DNA from: an uncultured Chryseolinea sp.
Lineage (GTDB): Bacteria > Bacteroidota > Bacteroidia > Cytophagales > Cyclobacteriaceae
Assembly (NCBI GenBank): GCA_946478915.1
Contig: CAMLER010000315.1
Coordinates: 1 to 6,310 of the forward strand
Direction: 5' to 3'
DNA: 6,310 nucleotides
Numbering within the stretch: the stretch's first letter is position 1; each line of letters opens with the position of its first letter. Made by a program: the position numbers and the translations under genes. Shown in pieces: positions 1 to 4,868 of the stretch. The notes under the pieces are model-generated. The model did not search any database. It saw nothing but the letters and a program-made list of their open reading frames with translations, and had not been told where the DNA came from.

Positions 1-105
1 ATAGTCTCCGATTCTAAATTAATTTTGTTTCGTATCACGCACGTTCAAAGCGTCTCGCAGCTTTTCGCTTATCCAAAAAATTTGCTAAGTTAACCTTTCA
101 AAAAA

Positions 106-117
106 CAGGATATAGTG
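106..117 (+). promoter_or_regulatory. Shine-Dalgarno-like AGGA before a GTG start
   Basis: AGGA at 107-110 is followed by four bases and then GTG (115-117). It is the only clear SD-like site seen before a gene in this window. It supports the GTG start of the hydroxylase, since no ATG is available between the in-frame stop at 91-93 and residue 54. Confidence 0.5.
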
Positions 118-1197
118 GAGATACTGGAAACACTACGGGATGAGATTTTTGGCTTCTTTTCGATAAACGAAGCGGTAGAAATTGTTCGATCTGGCGACTA
201 TACCACATTGCGTACCTGGAAAGGAATCCAGGCCGTTCTTTCGCCGCTTATTCCATTCATTGTCATCATCGAAATGCTGCTGGCATTTGCGCATAAAAAT
301 TTCAACAGATCCGAATACAAGATTCCGTTTTTCATTTATGTATTCAATCGCATCGTAGGGAAATTTATTTCGCTCGGCGTGGTCGCTTATTGTGTAGGCT
401 TGTTCTCGCCATATGCATTGATACCTGTTTCCCTTACCTGGTATTGGTTTATCTACGGCTATATTGTATGGGAGTTTGCGCACTTTATATATCATTACCT
501 GGCCCATAAGGTAAGATTGTTCTGGTGCCTGCACTCCTCTCACCATGCTCCGGAACAAATGAATCTCTCGGTCACGTATGCCCACTTTTTTTTGGAAGGA
601 CCTTACGCTGATTTGATCCGGACGTCGATTTGCATTCTGGCTGGGGTCCCTCCTGTCATGCTGTTCGCCATCATGTTCATCGATGGTACGTGGGGTGGAT
701 TTATTCATGTCGGCGAAAACTTCATGAAGGATGCACGTTTTGGTTTCCTCGGTAAGTTCATTCTCACGCCCTCACACCACCGCGTACATCACGCACGCAA
801 CCCACTGTATATGGATACAAACTTTTGCAATCTGCTCAATGTGTGGGACCGTGTCTTTAAGACCTATCAACCCGAACAAGACAACATAAAGATTCAGTAT
901 GGCATCACACGGAATATAAATGCCGGAAATTTCTTCGACGTATACTTCGGCGAATTTTATTATCTGATAAAAGATGTGGTACGAGCTCCGGGAATAAAAA
1001 ACAAATTCCTATATCTGATAATGCCGCCGGGATGGGATCACACCGGCAACCACAAATTCGCTAAAGATATTCGACGGCAATATATAAAAGAGAACCAGGA
1101 AGCGCCCTTGAGGGAATCGTTACCTGATATCGATCAAAATAGGAGCGCAGAAACCCATGGTTCTTTGGGTACGGCGCGCCTTCCAGCCGATTCTTGA
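115..1197 (+). CDS. Sterol desaturase / fatty acid hydroxylase family membrane di-iron protein
   Basis: This 360-residue integral membrane protein has the histidine boxes of the fatty acid hydroxylase superfamily (PF04116): H123/H127/H131 in an HxxxHxxxH run, H140/H143/H144 (HxxHH), and H222/H225/H226 inside TPSHHRVHH. H157 and H198 may add ligands. These would hold a di-iron centre that uses O2 to hydroxylate or desaturate a lipid. The second and third boxes and the following NxxNVWDRVFKTY segment recall alkylglycerol monooxygenase-like members more than true sterol C-5 desaturases, but the substrate cannot be read from sequence. Hydrophobic segments lie near residues 43-58, 72-100, 103-122 and 170-192. 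The start is GTG: AGGA lies four bases upstream (107-110), and an in-frame TAA at 91-93 excludes a longer protein. The last ~30 residues are polar and probably not conserved. It faces ric convergently, so a shared operon is excluded. Confidence 0.9.
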   Translation: MEILETLRDEIFGFFSINEAVEIVRSGDYTTLRTWKGIQAVLSPLIPFIVIIEMLLAFAHKNFNRSEYKIPFFIYVFNRIVGKFISLGVVAYCVGLFSPYALIPVSLTWYWFIYGYIVWEFAHFIYHYLAHKVRLFWCLHSSHHAPEQMNLSVTYAHFFLEGPYADLIRTSICILAGVPPVMLFAIMFIDGTWGGFIHVGENFMKDARFGFLGKFILTPSHHRVHHARNPLYMDTNFCNLLNVWDRVFKTYQPEQDNIKIQYGITRNINAGNFFDVYFGEFYYLIKDVVRAPGIKNKFLYLIMPPGWDHTGNHKFAKDIRRQYIKENQEAPLRESLPDIDQNRSAETHGSLGTARLPADS

Positions 1198-1269
1198 ATA
1201 TTGGATTGCTTCCAGTAGGTGCAAAATAATTGATGCTACTTTGGCATGTGCGGTAGGTTTCAGGAAAGG

Positions 1270-1301
1270 GGTATAAGGTATAAGGAAATAAGGTATAAGG
1301 G
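1270..1301. repeat. Short tandem repeat of a GGTATAA unit
   Basis: GGTATAAGG occurs at 1270-1278, 1277-1285 and 1292-1300. The array reads as 7-, 7- and 8-base units, the third being the variant GGAAATAA, ending in a fourth GGTATAA. It lies in the convergent gap between the hydroxylase and ric. Its last unit forms the left arm of a candidate terminator hairpin. It could be slippage-generated or a member of a dispersed intergenic repeat family; the window shows one array only. Confidence 0.6.
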
Positions 1302-1315
1302 CACCCTGACCTTTT
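1290..1315 (+). terminator. Candidate terminator for the hydroxylase gene
   Basis: AAGGT (1290-1294) pairs with ACCTT (1309-1313), and inside it AGG (1298-1300) pairs with CCT (1305-1307) around a GCAC loop, with an ATA/G internal loop between the stems. Only four T bases (1312-1315) follow or overlap the right arm, so this is a weak intrinsic terminator. It lies 93 bases after the hydroxylase stop. Confidence 0.35.
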
Positions 1316-1333
1316 AGTTAATCATTCTTAAGC

Positions 1334-1356
1334 AAAAAAATAAGCCCATGCTATTT
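1334..1356 (-). terminator. Candidate rho-independent terminator of ric
   Basis: On the + strand AAATAAGC (1338-1345) and GCTATTT (1350-1356) form a seven-pair stem with one bulged A and a four-base CCAT loop. Read on the minus strand, the stem is followed directly by a T-run (the A-run at 1334-1340). It lies about 45 bases past the ric stop, as expected for an intrinsic terminator of that gene. Confidence 0.6.
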
Positions 1357-1401
1357 CAAACACAGTAGATAACTATCTGCACAGGTTAGGTTTCAAGAGC
1401 A

Positions 1402-2130
1402 CTATGCTTTTGCCATTTCGTTCTGCATCTCGATCGTTTTTGGAAAAAGAATGTTGTTCTCCAAATGAATGTGGAGGTGCAGGTCTTCTTCAAATTCTTT
1501 TAGCAACGCGAAAGTCACCTTGTACGTATTGCAACTGTCTTCGGGAGGTGTATAATGATCACTCAACTTTTCAATTCTACTAAAGCGGTCACCTTCAACA
1601 GAATGCTCGTCCATCATCATGTGCACCGGGTTTTCCACTGAGCCAAAAAATGGAGTGCTCAACGTAGAACCATCCTGTTTTGCCTTAACCATCTTCCGGA
1701 CAAATGGAAAAAGAATAAATTCTTCTTTTTTCATGTGTGCAGCGAGTTCGCCTGAAGCGACGTTGAATTCATCTCGTATTTCAAACAATTCAGGATGACG
1801 ATCGCCATGGACTTTGCAGATCTTTTCAAGATATGGTTTGATTTCCAATATCTTGTTCTCGACGTATCGATGGTGACGCTTCTCTATGTAATCTGCCAAA
1901 AGATCTAGCGGCCAGGATTGAAAGTCGGTTCCGCTGTTGTCATTTATGGTAGCAATCTGCTTCAATTCATTCAGCAGGACATCCGATTTGATTCCCTTGT
2001 TTTCGCTCGCCTCACGGATGGTTCGGTTACCATGACAACAAAAGTCAATTCCGTATTTCTTGAAAACTGTAGCTGTACGGTAGTCCTGGGCAACTAGTTC
2101 ACCGAGGATCTGATTTTCACTTATGTTCAT
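1402..2130 (-). CDS. ric: Iron-sulfur cluster repair di-iron protein (RIC / ScdA / YtfE family)
   Basis: The 242-residue cytoplasmic protein has the two-part RIC layout. An N-terminal ScdA_N domain (about residues 1-60) carries the vicinal cysteines C31-C32 in DFCCHGN. A hemerythrin-like four-helix domain follows (about 75-235). Comparison with E. coli YtfE suggests di-iron ligands H86 or H87, H132 and E136 (HMKKEEFILFP), H176 (MMMDEH), and H220 and E224 (HIHLENNILFP). RIC proteins repair Fe-S clusters damaged by nitric oxide or oxidants and are commonly induced by NO. The usual CCGG motif is CCHG here. The ATG at 2130 follows an in-frame TGA two codons upstream (2137-2139), so the start is firm; no SD is visible. 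The Rrf2 gene lies upstream on the same strand with a 152-base gap containing a putative operator copy, which suggests separate but coordinated transcription. Family assignment is secure; the stress signal is inferred. Confidence 0.95.
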   Translation of the reverse strand: MNISENQILGELVAQDYRTATVFKKYGIDFCCHGNRTIREASENKGIKSDVLLNELKQIATINDNSGTDFQSWPLDLLADYIEKRHHRYVENKILEIKPYLEKICKVHGDRHPELFEIRDEFNVASGELAAHMKKEEFILFPFVRKMVKAKQDGSTLSTPFFGSVENPVHMMMDEHSVEGDRFSRIEKLSDHYTPPEDSCNTYKVTFALLKEFEEDLHLHIHLENNILFPKTIEMQNEMAKA

Positions 2131-2243
2131 TTCATCTCATTTTAAAATCCTGTACTAACAATTTTTTTTCAGTCGAAGCAATGCTTACCATGGGCTCCTA
2201 CTTCAGTTGATACTATCCTCGTCCAGTACTTGCTCATCAACAA

Positions 2244-2262
2244 AATAAAAGACTTTTTTATC
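2244..2262 (-). promoter_or_regulatory. Putative Rrf2 operator, copy 1 (upstream of ric)
   Basis: AATAAAAGACTTTTTTATC on the + strand is identical over 19 bases to the copy at 2758-2776 in front of rrf2. The inner 17 bases are an imperfect palindrome (14 of 17 positions symmetric). The site is about 113 bases upstream of the ric ATG. On the minus strand it is preceded by an A-rich tract and followed by TTTTG, a possible -33 box, but no convincing TAnnTTTG box sits at the right distance, so the exact ric promoter is unclear. Binding by the neighbouring Rrf2 protein is inference. Confidence 0.6.
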
Positions 2263-2282
2263 CTTTTTATTACCAAAATTTT

Positions 2283-2717
2283 TTAAGCTCTTCGCAAATG
2301 AAACATTCCCTTTTCTAAACTCTCGGTAAATTCTCCCACTGCAGTGGCTTGTAACATTTTCTTAAGATCCTCTCTCAACCCCTTGAATTGATAATGTATC
2401 GGACAGGGCTTCTTTTCGTTGCAGGCCTTTAATCCCAAACCACACCCCGTAAACAATTGATCCCCGTCGATGGCCGATACGATATCTGCCAGCGAAATTT
2501 GAAGATGACTCATATGCATGTAAAATCCTCCGTTAGGACCTTTGATGGAGAGAACCAGACCCTTCCGACTGAGATCCTGTAAGATCTTAGCCATAAAAGG
2601 TTCCGGAGAGTCGATTGCTTTCGAGATTTCACGAATGCCCACACGGGTTCCTTCCTTTGATCGCCTTGCTATATATAGCATAGCCCGAATTCCGTATTCA
2701 CATGCTTTTGAAAACAT
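2283..2717 (-). CDS. Rrf2 family transcriptional regulator, probable Fe-S (NsrR/IscR-type) sensor
   Basis: This 144-residue DNA-binding protein begins MFSKACEYGIRAMLYIA, the typical Rrf2 N-terminus. Its winged helix-turn-helix covers about residues 1-65, with the recognition region around SPEPFMAKILQDLSRKG and the wing at KGPNGGF. C92, C99 and C105 form a CX6CX5C cluster motif in the loop before the dimerisation helix, matching the three-cysteine Fe-S site of NsrR and IscR with slightly different spacing. I place the start at the ATG at 2715-2717, not at TTG 2756 or ATG 2753: the longer forms add residues foreign to the family and would run across the predicted promoter (-7 box 2734-2741). 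Next to ric, the likely role is sensing NO or Fe-S status and controlling itself and ric. IscR-like or other functions cannot be excluded. Confidence 0.92.
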   Translation of the reverse strand: MFSKACEYGIRAMLYIARRSKEGTRVGIREISKAIDSPEPFMAKILQDLSRKGLVLSIKGPNGGFYMHMSHLQISLADIVSAIDGDQLFTGCGLGLKACNEKKPCPIHYQFKGLREDLKKMLQATAVGEFTESLEKGMFHLRRA

Positions 2718-2733
2718 TCTGCTCGCTTGATCA

Positions 2734-2764
2734 CAAATGTAGACATCAAACATCAATAATAAAA
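2734..2764 (-). promoter_or_regulatory. Predicted rrf2 promoter with Bacteroidota-type -7 box
   Basis: On the minus strand TACATTTG (2741-2734) is a perfect match to TAnnTTTG. Nineteen bases upstream lies TTTT (2764-2761), a degenerate -33 element inside the putative operator copy 2. Transcription would start near 2727-2730, giving a leader of about 10 bases before ATG 2717. Overlap of operator and -33 region fits repression. Confidence 0.5.
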
Positions 2765-2776
2765 GACTTTTTTATC
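2758..2776 (-). promoter_or_regulatory. Putative Rrf2 operator, copy 2 (upstream of rrf2)
   Basis: This is the second exact copy of AATAAAAGACTTTTTTATC, 41 bases upstream of the rrf2 ATG and overlapping the expected -33 region of its promoter. On the minus strand both copies are also preceded by GGTAA or GGTGGTAA-like A-rich sequence and followed by TTATT and TTG, so similarity extends a little beyond 19 bases. The divergent VOC gene starts 190 bases away, so control of that gene too is possible but less likely. Confidence 0.6.
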
Positions 2777-2936
2777 TTTTTTTACCACCGCCTGAGACAA
2801 GCGGTGCGAATTCTCGTCAATTTAATGCCCTCCTTTTACAACGATCGAACATTGCCTTCATCCGGTCCATACAAGGCCCATCGCAAAGTACCTGTTAATC
2901 GACGCAAATGACCCTGGAAAAAGAAATCGGTAGCCT

Positions 2937-2944
2937 TAACTTTG
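2937..2944 (+). promoter_or_regulatory. Candidate -7 promoter box for the VOC gene
   Basis: TAACTTTG is a perfect TAnnTTTG match 21 bases before the ATG at 2966. No good TTTG is present 19-21 bases further upstream; CTGG near 2914-2917 is the closest. The leader would be about 12-15 bases. Confidence 0.4.
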
Positions 2945-2965
2945 TCAGACAAATAAAGTAAAACT

Positions 2966-3478
2966 ATGTCACAAATTAATGACACGCTTGCCAGGCTCGA
3001 ATTTGCACAGATTGGATGGGTCGTGCCGGATATTGATGCAACCGTCAGGTTCATGGAAAAATCTTTGAGAATCAGCTTCCCCCAGCCTCACCGTTATGAC
3101 GCGGAGGAGTTACAAATAAAATATTTTGGTAACGTTGTGCCTAGTGATGGATTAACCACTCAAACATACAACGGCGGTACCTTTATCGAACTCATCCAAC
3201 CGCTTTCAGGTAAAAGTCTGTTTCATGATTACCTCGAAAAAAATCCAGCTGGCGGTGTTCAGCATTTGGCCTTCCGATTGCCTGTAAGTCAATTCGAAAA
3301 GGTTCTGATCGATCTGACTGAACAAGGTTATTCGATAATCAGTGAGGTTGACCATCCGATTGCCCGGATGAAATTTTTTGACACGTACAAAGTAATGGGC
3401 GTTGCCATCGAAGTGATGGGCATCACTCCAGATGGATATGTGGCGCTTGAAAAAATGACGGGCCATCCCATCAGATAA
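2966..3478 (+). CDS. VOC superfamily protein, methylmalonyl-CoA epimerase/glyoxalase-like
   Basis: This 170-residue soluble protein shows the paired beta-alpha-beta-beta-beta modules of the vicinal oxygen chelate fold. Module 1 starts at residues 13-20 (FAQIGWVV) and ends at the strand GTFIELIQP. Module 2 starts at GGVQHLAFRL and ends at GVAIEVMG. Metal-ligand positions read Q15, E75, H100 and E149. In methylmalonyl-CoA epimerase the first two are His and Gln, so the metal site appears present but changed, which argues against simply naming it epimerase. The best description is a Glyoxalase_4-type (PF13669) enzyme of unknown substrate. The ATG is the first start after an in-frame TAA at 2954-2956; no SD is visible, only an A-rich leader. 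It is divergent from rrf2, and 212 bases separate it from the cyclase gene, so it may be a single-gene unit. Confidence 0.85.
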   Translation: MSQINDTLARLEFAQIGWVVPDIDATVRFMEKSLRISFPQPHRYDAEELQIKYFGNVVPSDGLTTQTYNGGTFIELIQPLSGKSLFHDYLEKNPAGGVQHLAFRLPVSQFEKVLIDLTEQGYSIISEVDHPIARMKFFDTYKVMGVAIEVMGITPDGYVALEKMTGHPIR

Positions 3479-3560
3479 TTTTTATCTTGACACCAATGCA
3501 GGCTGTTTCAGAAGTGCCGTTCCTCATCCAAGAGTCGTTTCAAACCAAACGATGCTATGT

Positions 3561-3609
3561 TTATCATCGTCAAATGATAAGATGACAGCAGCTCAAAGTA
3601 GAATTCTAC
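3561..3609. repeat. Two inverted repeats in the VOC-cyclase gap
   Basis: TTATCAT (3561-3567) and ATGATAA (3574-3580) form a perfect 7-bp stem around CGTCAA. TCATC (3564-3568) can alternatively pair with GATGA (3581-3585). Downstream, GTAGAATTCTAC (3598-3609) is a perfect 12-bp palindrome. There is no T-run, so this is not an obvious terminator. They may be regulator sites for the cyclase gene or chance: about one to two 12-bp palindromes are expected in a window of this size. Confidence 0.3.
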
Positions 3610-3678
3610 GTGCAGAAGTTTTAAGGATTTTGAAAACAAACCTCCCAACAAATTACTGGTAGCTGCCGGGAAACCACG

Positions 3679-3686
3679 TACTTTTG
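3679..3686 (+). promoter_or_regulatory. Candidate -7 box directly before the cyclase start codon
   Basis: TACTTTTG perfectly matches TAnnTTTG and ends four bases before ATG 3691. A weak -33 candidate, ACTG, ends at 3658, 20 bases upstream. If the box is used, transcription would begin at or within a base or two of the ATG, giving a leaderless message. The match may be fortuitous, with the true promoter lying further upstream. Confidence 0.35.
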
Positions 3687-3690
3687 ATTA

Positions 3691-4335
3691 ATGGAGAAAG
3701 AAATCGCAATCATGTTGGCTGATCTGGCCGGATACACGGCGTTGACAGAGGCGCATGGCGGAGCATCCGCTGCTCAGCTGGTTCGTAAATACATGGAATT
3801 GGTTGATGGTGCATTGGTTGGAAGTGCCACGTTATTCCAAAGAATTGGCGACCAGGTTGTAATTATTTCTGACAGTGCATCTGACATGTTGAACTCCGCG
3901 CTGAGGCTTAACAAAATGACTGCTGATGAACACCATTTCCTTTCGATCCATGCCGGACTTCATTATGGTTCTGTGTTCATGGATGGCAACAGCTTGTACG
4001 GATCGACCATTAACATTGCGGCGCGCATTATGAACATAGCTCAACGTGGAGAAATACTTTGCTCCAAAAGTTTTATTAGTCAGCTGCCAGAACCCGCAAA
4101 CGTTAAATCGGTTGGCAAATATAAGTTGAAGAATATCGCTGAAGAATGCGAGCTGTTCCTGATTAATGAGTCTAGCCAGGATGTATTTATCGATCCTGTC
4201 TGTCACATGCAGATCGACGTTGTCAAGAGCAACCTAACTGCCGAATACAACAAGGTAACTTATCATTTCTGTAGCATCGACTGTCACGAGCGGTTTAATG
4301 CCGCACCCGATCAATTCATAATCAACGGTAAATGA
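3691..4335 (+). CDS. Class III nucleotide cyclase domain fused to a C-terminal YHS domain
   Basis: This 214-residue cytoplasmic protein has two parts. Residues 1-158 are a class III cyclase catalytic domain: metal ligand D11 in LADLAGYTALTE, second metal ligand D54 in QRIGDQVV, and N108 and R112 in YGSTINIAARI at the transition-state positions. By alignment to mammalian adenylyl cyclase motifs, the purine-specifying Lys is Q50 and the partner Asp is S101, so base specificity is uncertain. Residues about 164-212 are a YHS domain (PF04945): DPVCHM with C171, then YHFCSIDCHERF with C194 and C198, a module found in metal-transport ATPases and presumed to bind metal. No membrane segment or receiver domain is present. 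ATG 3691 is the first start after an in-frame TGA at 3685-3687. Class III domains work as dimers, so this one would have to homodimerise. Metal-tuned cyclic nucleotide synthesis is inference. Confidence 0.88.
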   Translation: MEKEIAIMLADLAGYTALTEAHGGASAAQLVRKYMELVDGALVGSATLFQRIGDQVVIISDSASDMLNSALRLNKMTADEHHFLSIHAGLHYGSVFMDGNSLYGSTINIAARIMNIAQRGEILCSKSFISQLPEPANVKSVGKYKLKNIAEECELFLINESSQDVFIDPVCHMQIDVVKSNLTAEYNKVTYHFCSIDCHERFNAAPDQFIINGK

Positions 4336-4395
4336 TGTAAACACTACCCTGTAAAGTATAACGGTGTGGTCGTTAAACGGGGGTAGCTTTACATC
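4334..4395 (+). other. Nested stem-loop overlapping the cyclase stop codon
   Basis: GATGTAAA (4334-4341) pairs with TTTACATC (4388-4395); after a 3/2-base internal loop TACCC (4345-4349) pairs with GGGTA (4381-4385). Inside, TAACG (4359-4363) pairs with CGTTA (4371-4375) around a 7-base loop. A second TGTAAAG (4350-4356) could compete for CTTTACA (4387-4393), allowing an alternative fold. No U-run follows, so it is not a standard intrinsic terminator. It could protect the 3' end, act as a rho-dependent or processing site, or serve as a leader structure for whatever lies downstream. Confidence 0.5.
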
Positions 4396-4419
4396 GTGAA
4401 TCTAAACAACTATGAAACT

Positions 4420-4488
4420 ATGAATAAGGGTATTCTCCTCGCGGTGGGTATAATGGTTGCTTTACTGTGCGTCTCAATCGTCTTGTAA
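4420..4488 (+). CDS. Possible small hydrophobic peptide (22 residues)
   Basis: The ORF ATG 4420 to TAA 4486-4488 encodes a Lys-containing N-terminus followed by an almost wholly hydrophobic segment (from ILLAVGIMVALL to SIVL), resembling a single membrane helix or an uncleaved signal peptide. An upstream mini-ORF (ATG AAA CTA TGA, 4412-4423) overlaps its start by ATGA. There is no SD. It could be a genuine small membrane peptide, the surviving signal sequence of a gene broken by a frameshift near 4467-4486, or chance. Confidence 0.2.
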   Translation: MNKGILLAVGIMVALLCVSIVL

Positions 4489-4797
4489 GCGACACAGACG
4501 AATTCCATTTACCGGCAGTAAAGCAAAAGAAACCACGCAAAAAACCGGAGAGCTTGTCTCTCGCAAAATATTCATTCTATCCCACTACAACCTTTGATCA
4601 TAATTTGAGCTTGAGGCTATTGATAGTCCCAGGCGCATGCCACGTTTAAAACTCGCAATCCCATTTACTATTGCACTACAGCTTTAAACTTCTTCGCGTT
4701 TTTGTTATTCGGTGAAACCCTATGACATACACCGTGCGTGAAAGTATCTAGCACCCCGTCGAGGCCAAAACTGCAATTTTTACCTTGTTATCATAAT

Positions 4798-4834
4798 TGT
4801 CGGGCAAATGTCGGGTGAACGCCGTTGTCACAAC
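4798..4834. promoter_or_regulatory. Candidate operator: direct repeat plus palindrome at the HTH-DUF4870 promoter
   Basis: TGTCGGG occurs at 4798-4804 and 4809-4815, repeated at 11 bases, one helical turn. Nine bases further, GTTGTCACAAC (4824-4834) is a perfect 11-base palindrome covering the candidate -33 GTTG. Such a layout fits binding by a regulator, possibly the HTH protein encoded just downstream. Confidence 0.4.
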
Positions 4835-4855
4835 CTGGAACTAAAAGGATATTTG
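4824..4855 (+). promoter_or_regulatory. Predicted promoter of the HTH-DUF4870 gene
   Basis: GTTG (4824-4827), a 20-base spacer and GATATTTG (4848-4855) match the Bacteroidota TTTG / TAnnTTTG pattern with one mismatch in each box. Transcription would start near 4859-4862, leaving a short A-rich leader before ATG 4869. Confidence 0.45.
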
Positions 4856-4868
4856 TGAAAAAAAAATC

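Larger units (their letters stand above)
4336..4868. other. 533-base region without a confident gene
   Basis: This gap starts with the nested stem-loop. A 22-codon hydrophobic ORF follows (4420-4488). Beginning inside that ORF in another frame, a 60-codon open frame runs from GTG 4467 to a stop at 4647-4649; it is lysine-rich and matches no family I know. Bases 4650-4790 show nothing recognisable. The right end (4798-4855) holds repeats and a probable promoter for the HTH-DUF4870 gene. The two overlapping small frames may be remnants of one decayed small-protein gene, or noise. Confidence 0.5.

Noticed and set aside
48..70. AAGCG/CGCTT inverted repeat upstream of the hydroxylase
   Set aside because: Only 5 bp with a 13-base loop and no T-run; easily due to chance.
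133..708. A 191-codon open frame antisense to the hydroxylase gene
   Set aside because: It lies fully inside a gene with clear family motifs, and its translation is charged and low in recognisable structure; it is a shadow of the + strand codon pattern.
2209..2217. GATACTATC 9-base palindrome in the rrf2-ric gap
   Set aside because: Too short to be significant and not repeated elsewhere in the window.
2244..2262. Reading operator copy 1 as the rrf2 terminator
   Set aside because: The palindrome leaves almost no loop and is AT-only in its arms, and an identical copy lies upstream of rrf2, which a terminator does not explain.
2542..2911. Two + strand frames (2542-2730 and 2702-2911) over rrf2 and its upstream region
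   Set aside because: Antisense to rrf2 or crossing its promoter and operator; no protein-like features.
2836..3054. A 72-codon minus-strand frame between rrf2 and the VOC gene
   Set aside because: It overlaps the start of the VOC gene on the opposite strand, and no family, RBS or promoter was seen.
3206..3466. Minus-strand frame inside the VOC gene
   Set aside because: Fully embedded shadow frame without family resemblance.
3832..4206. Minus-strand 124-codon frame inside the cyclase gene
   Set aside because: Fully embedded opposite to conserved catalytic motifs; shadow frame.
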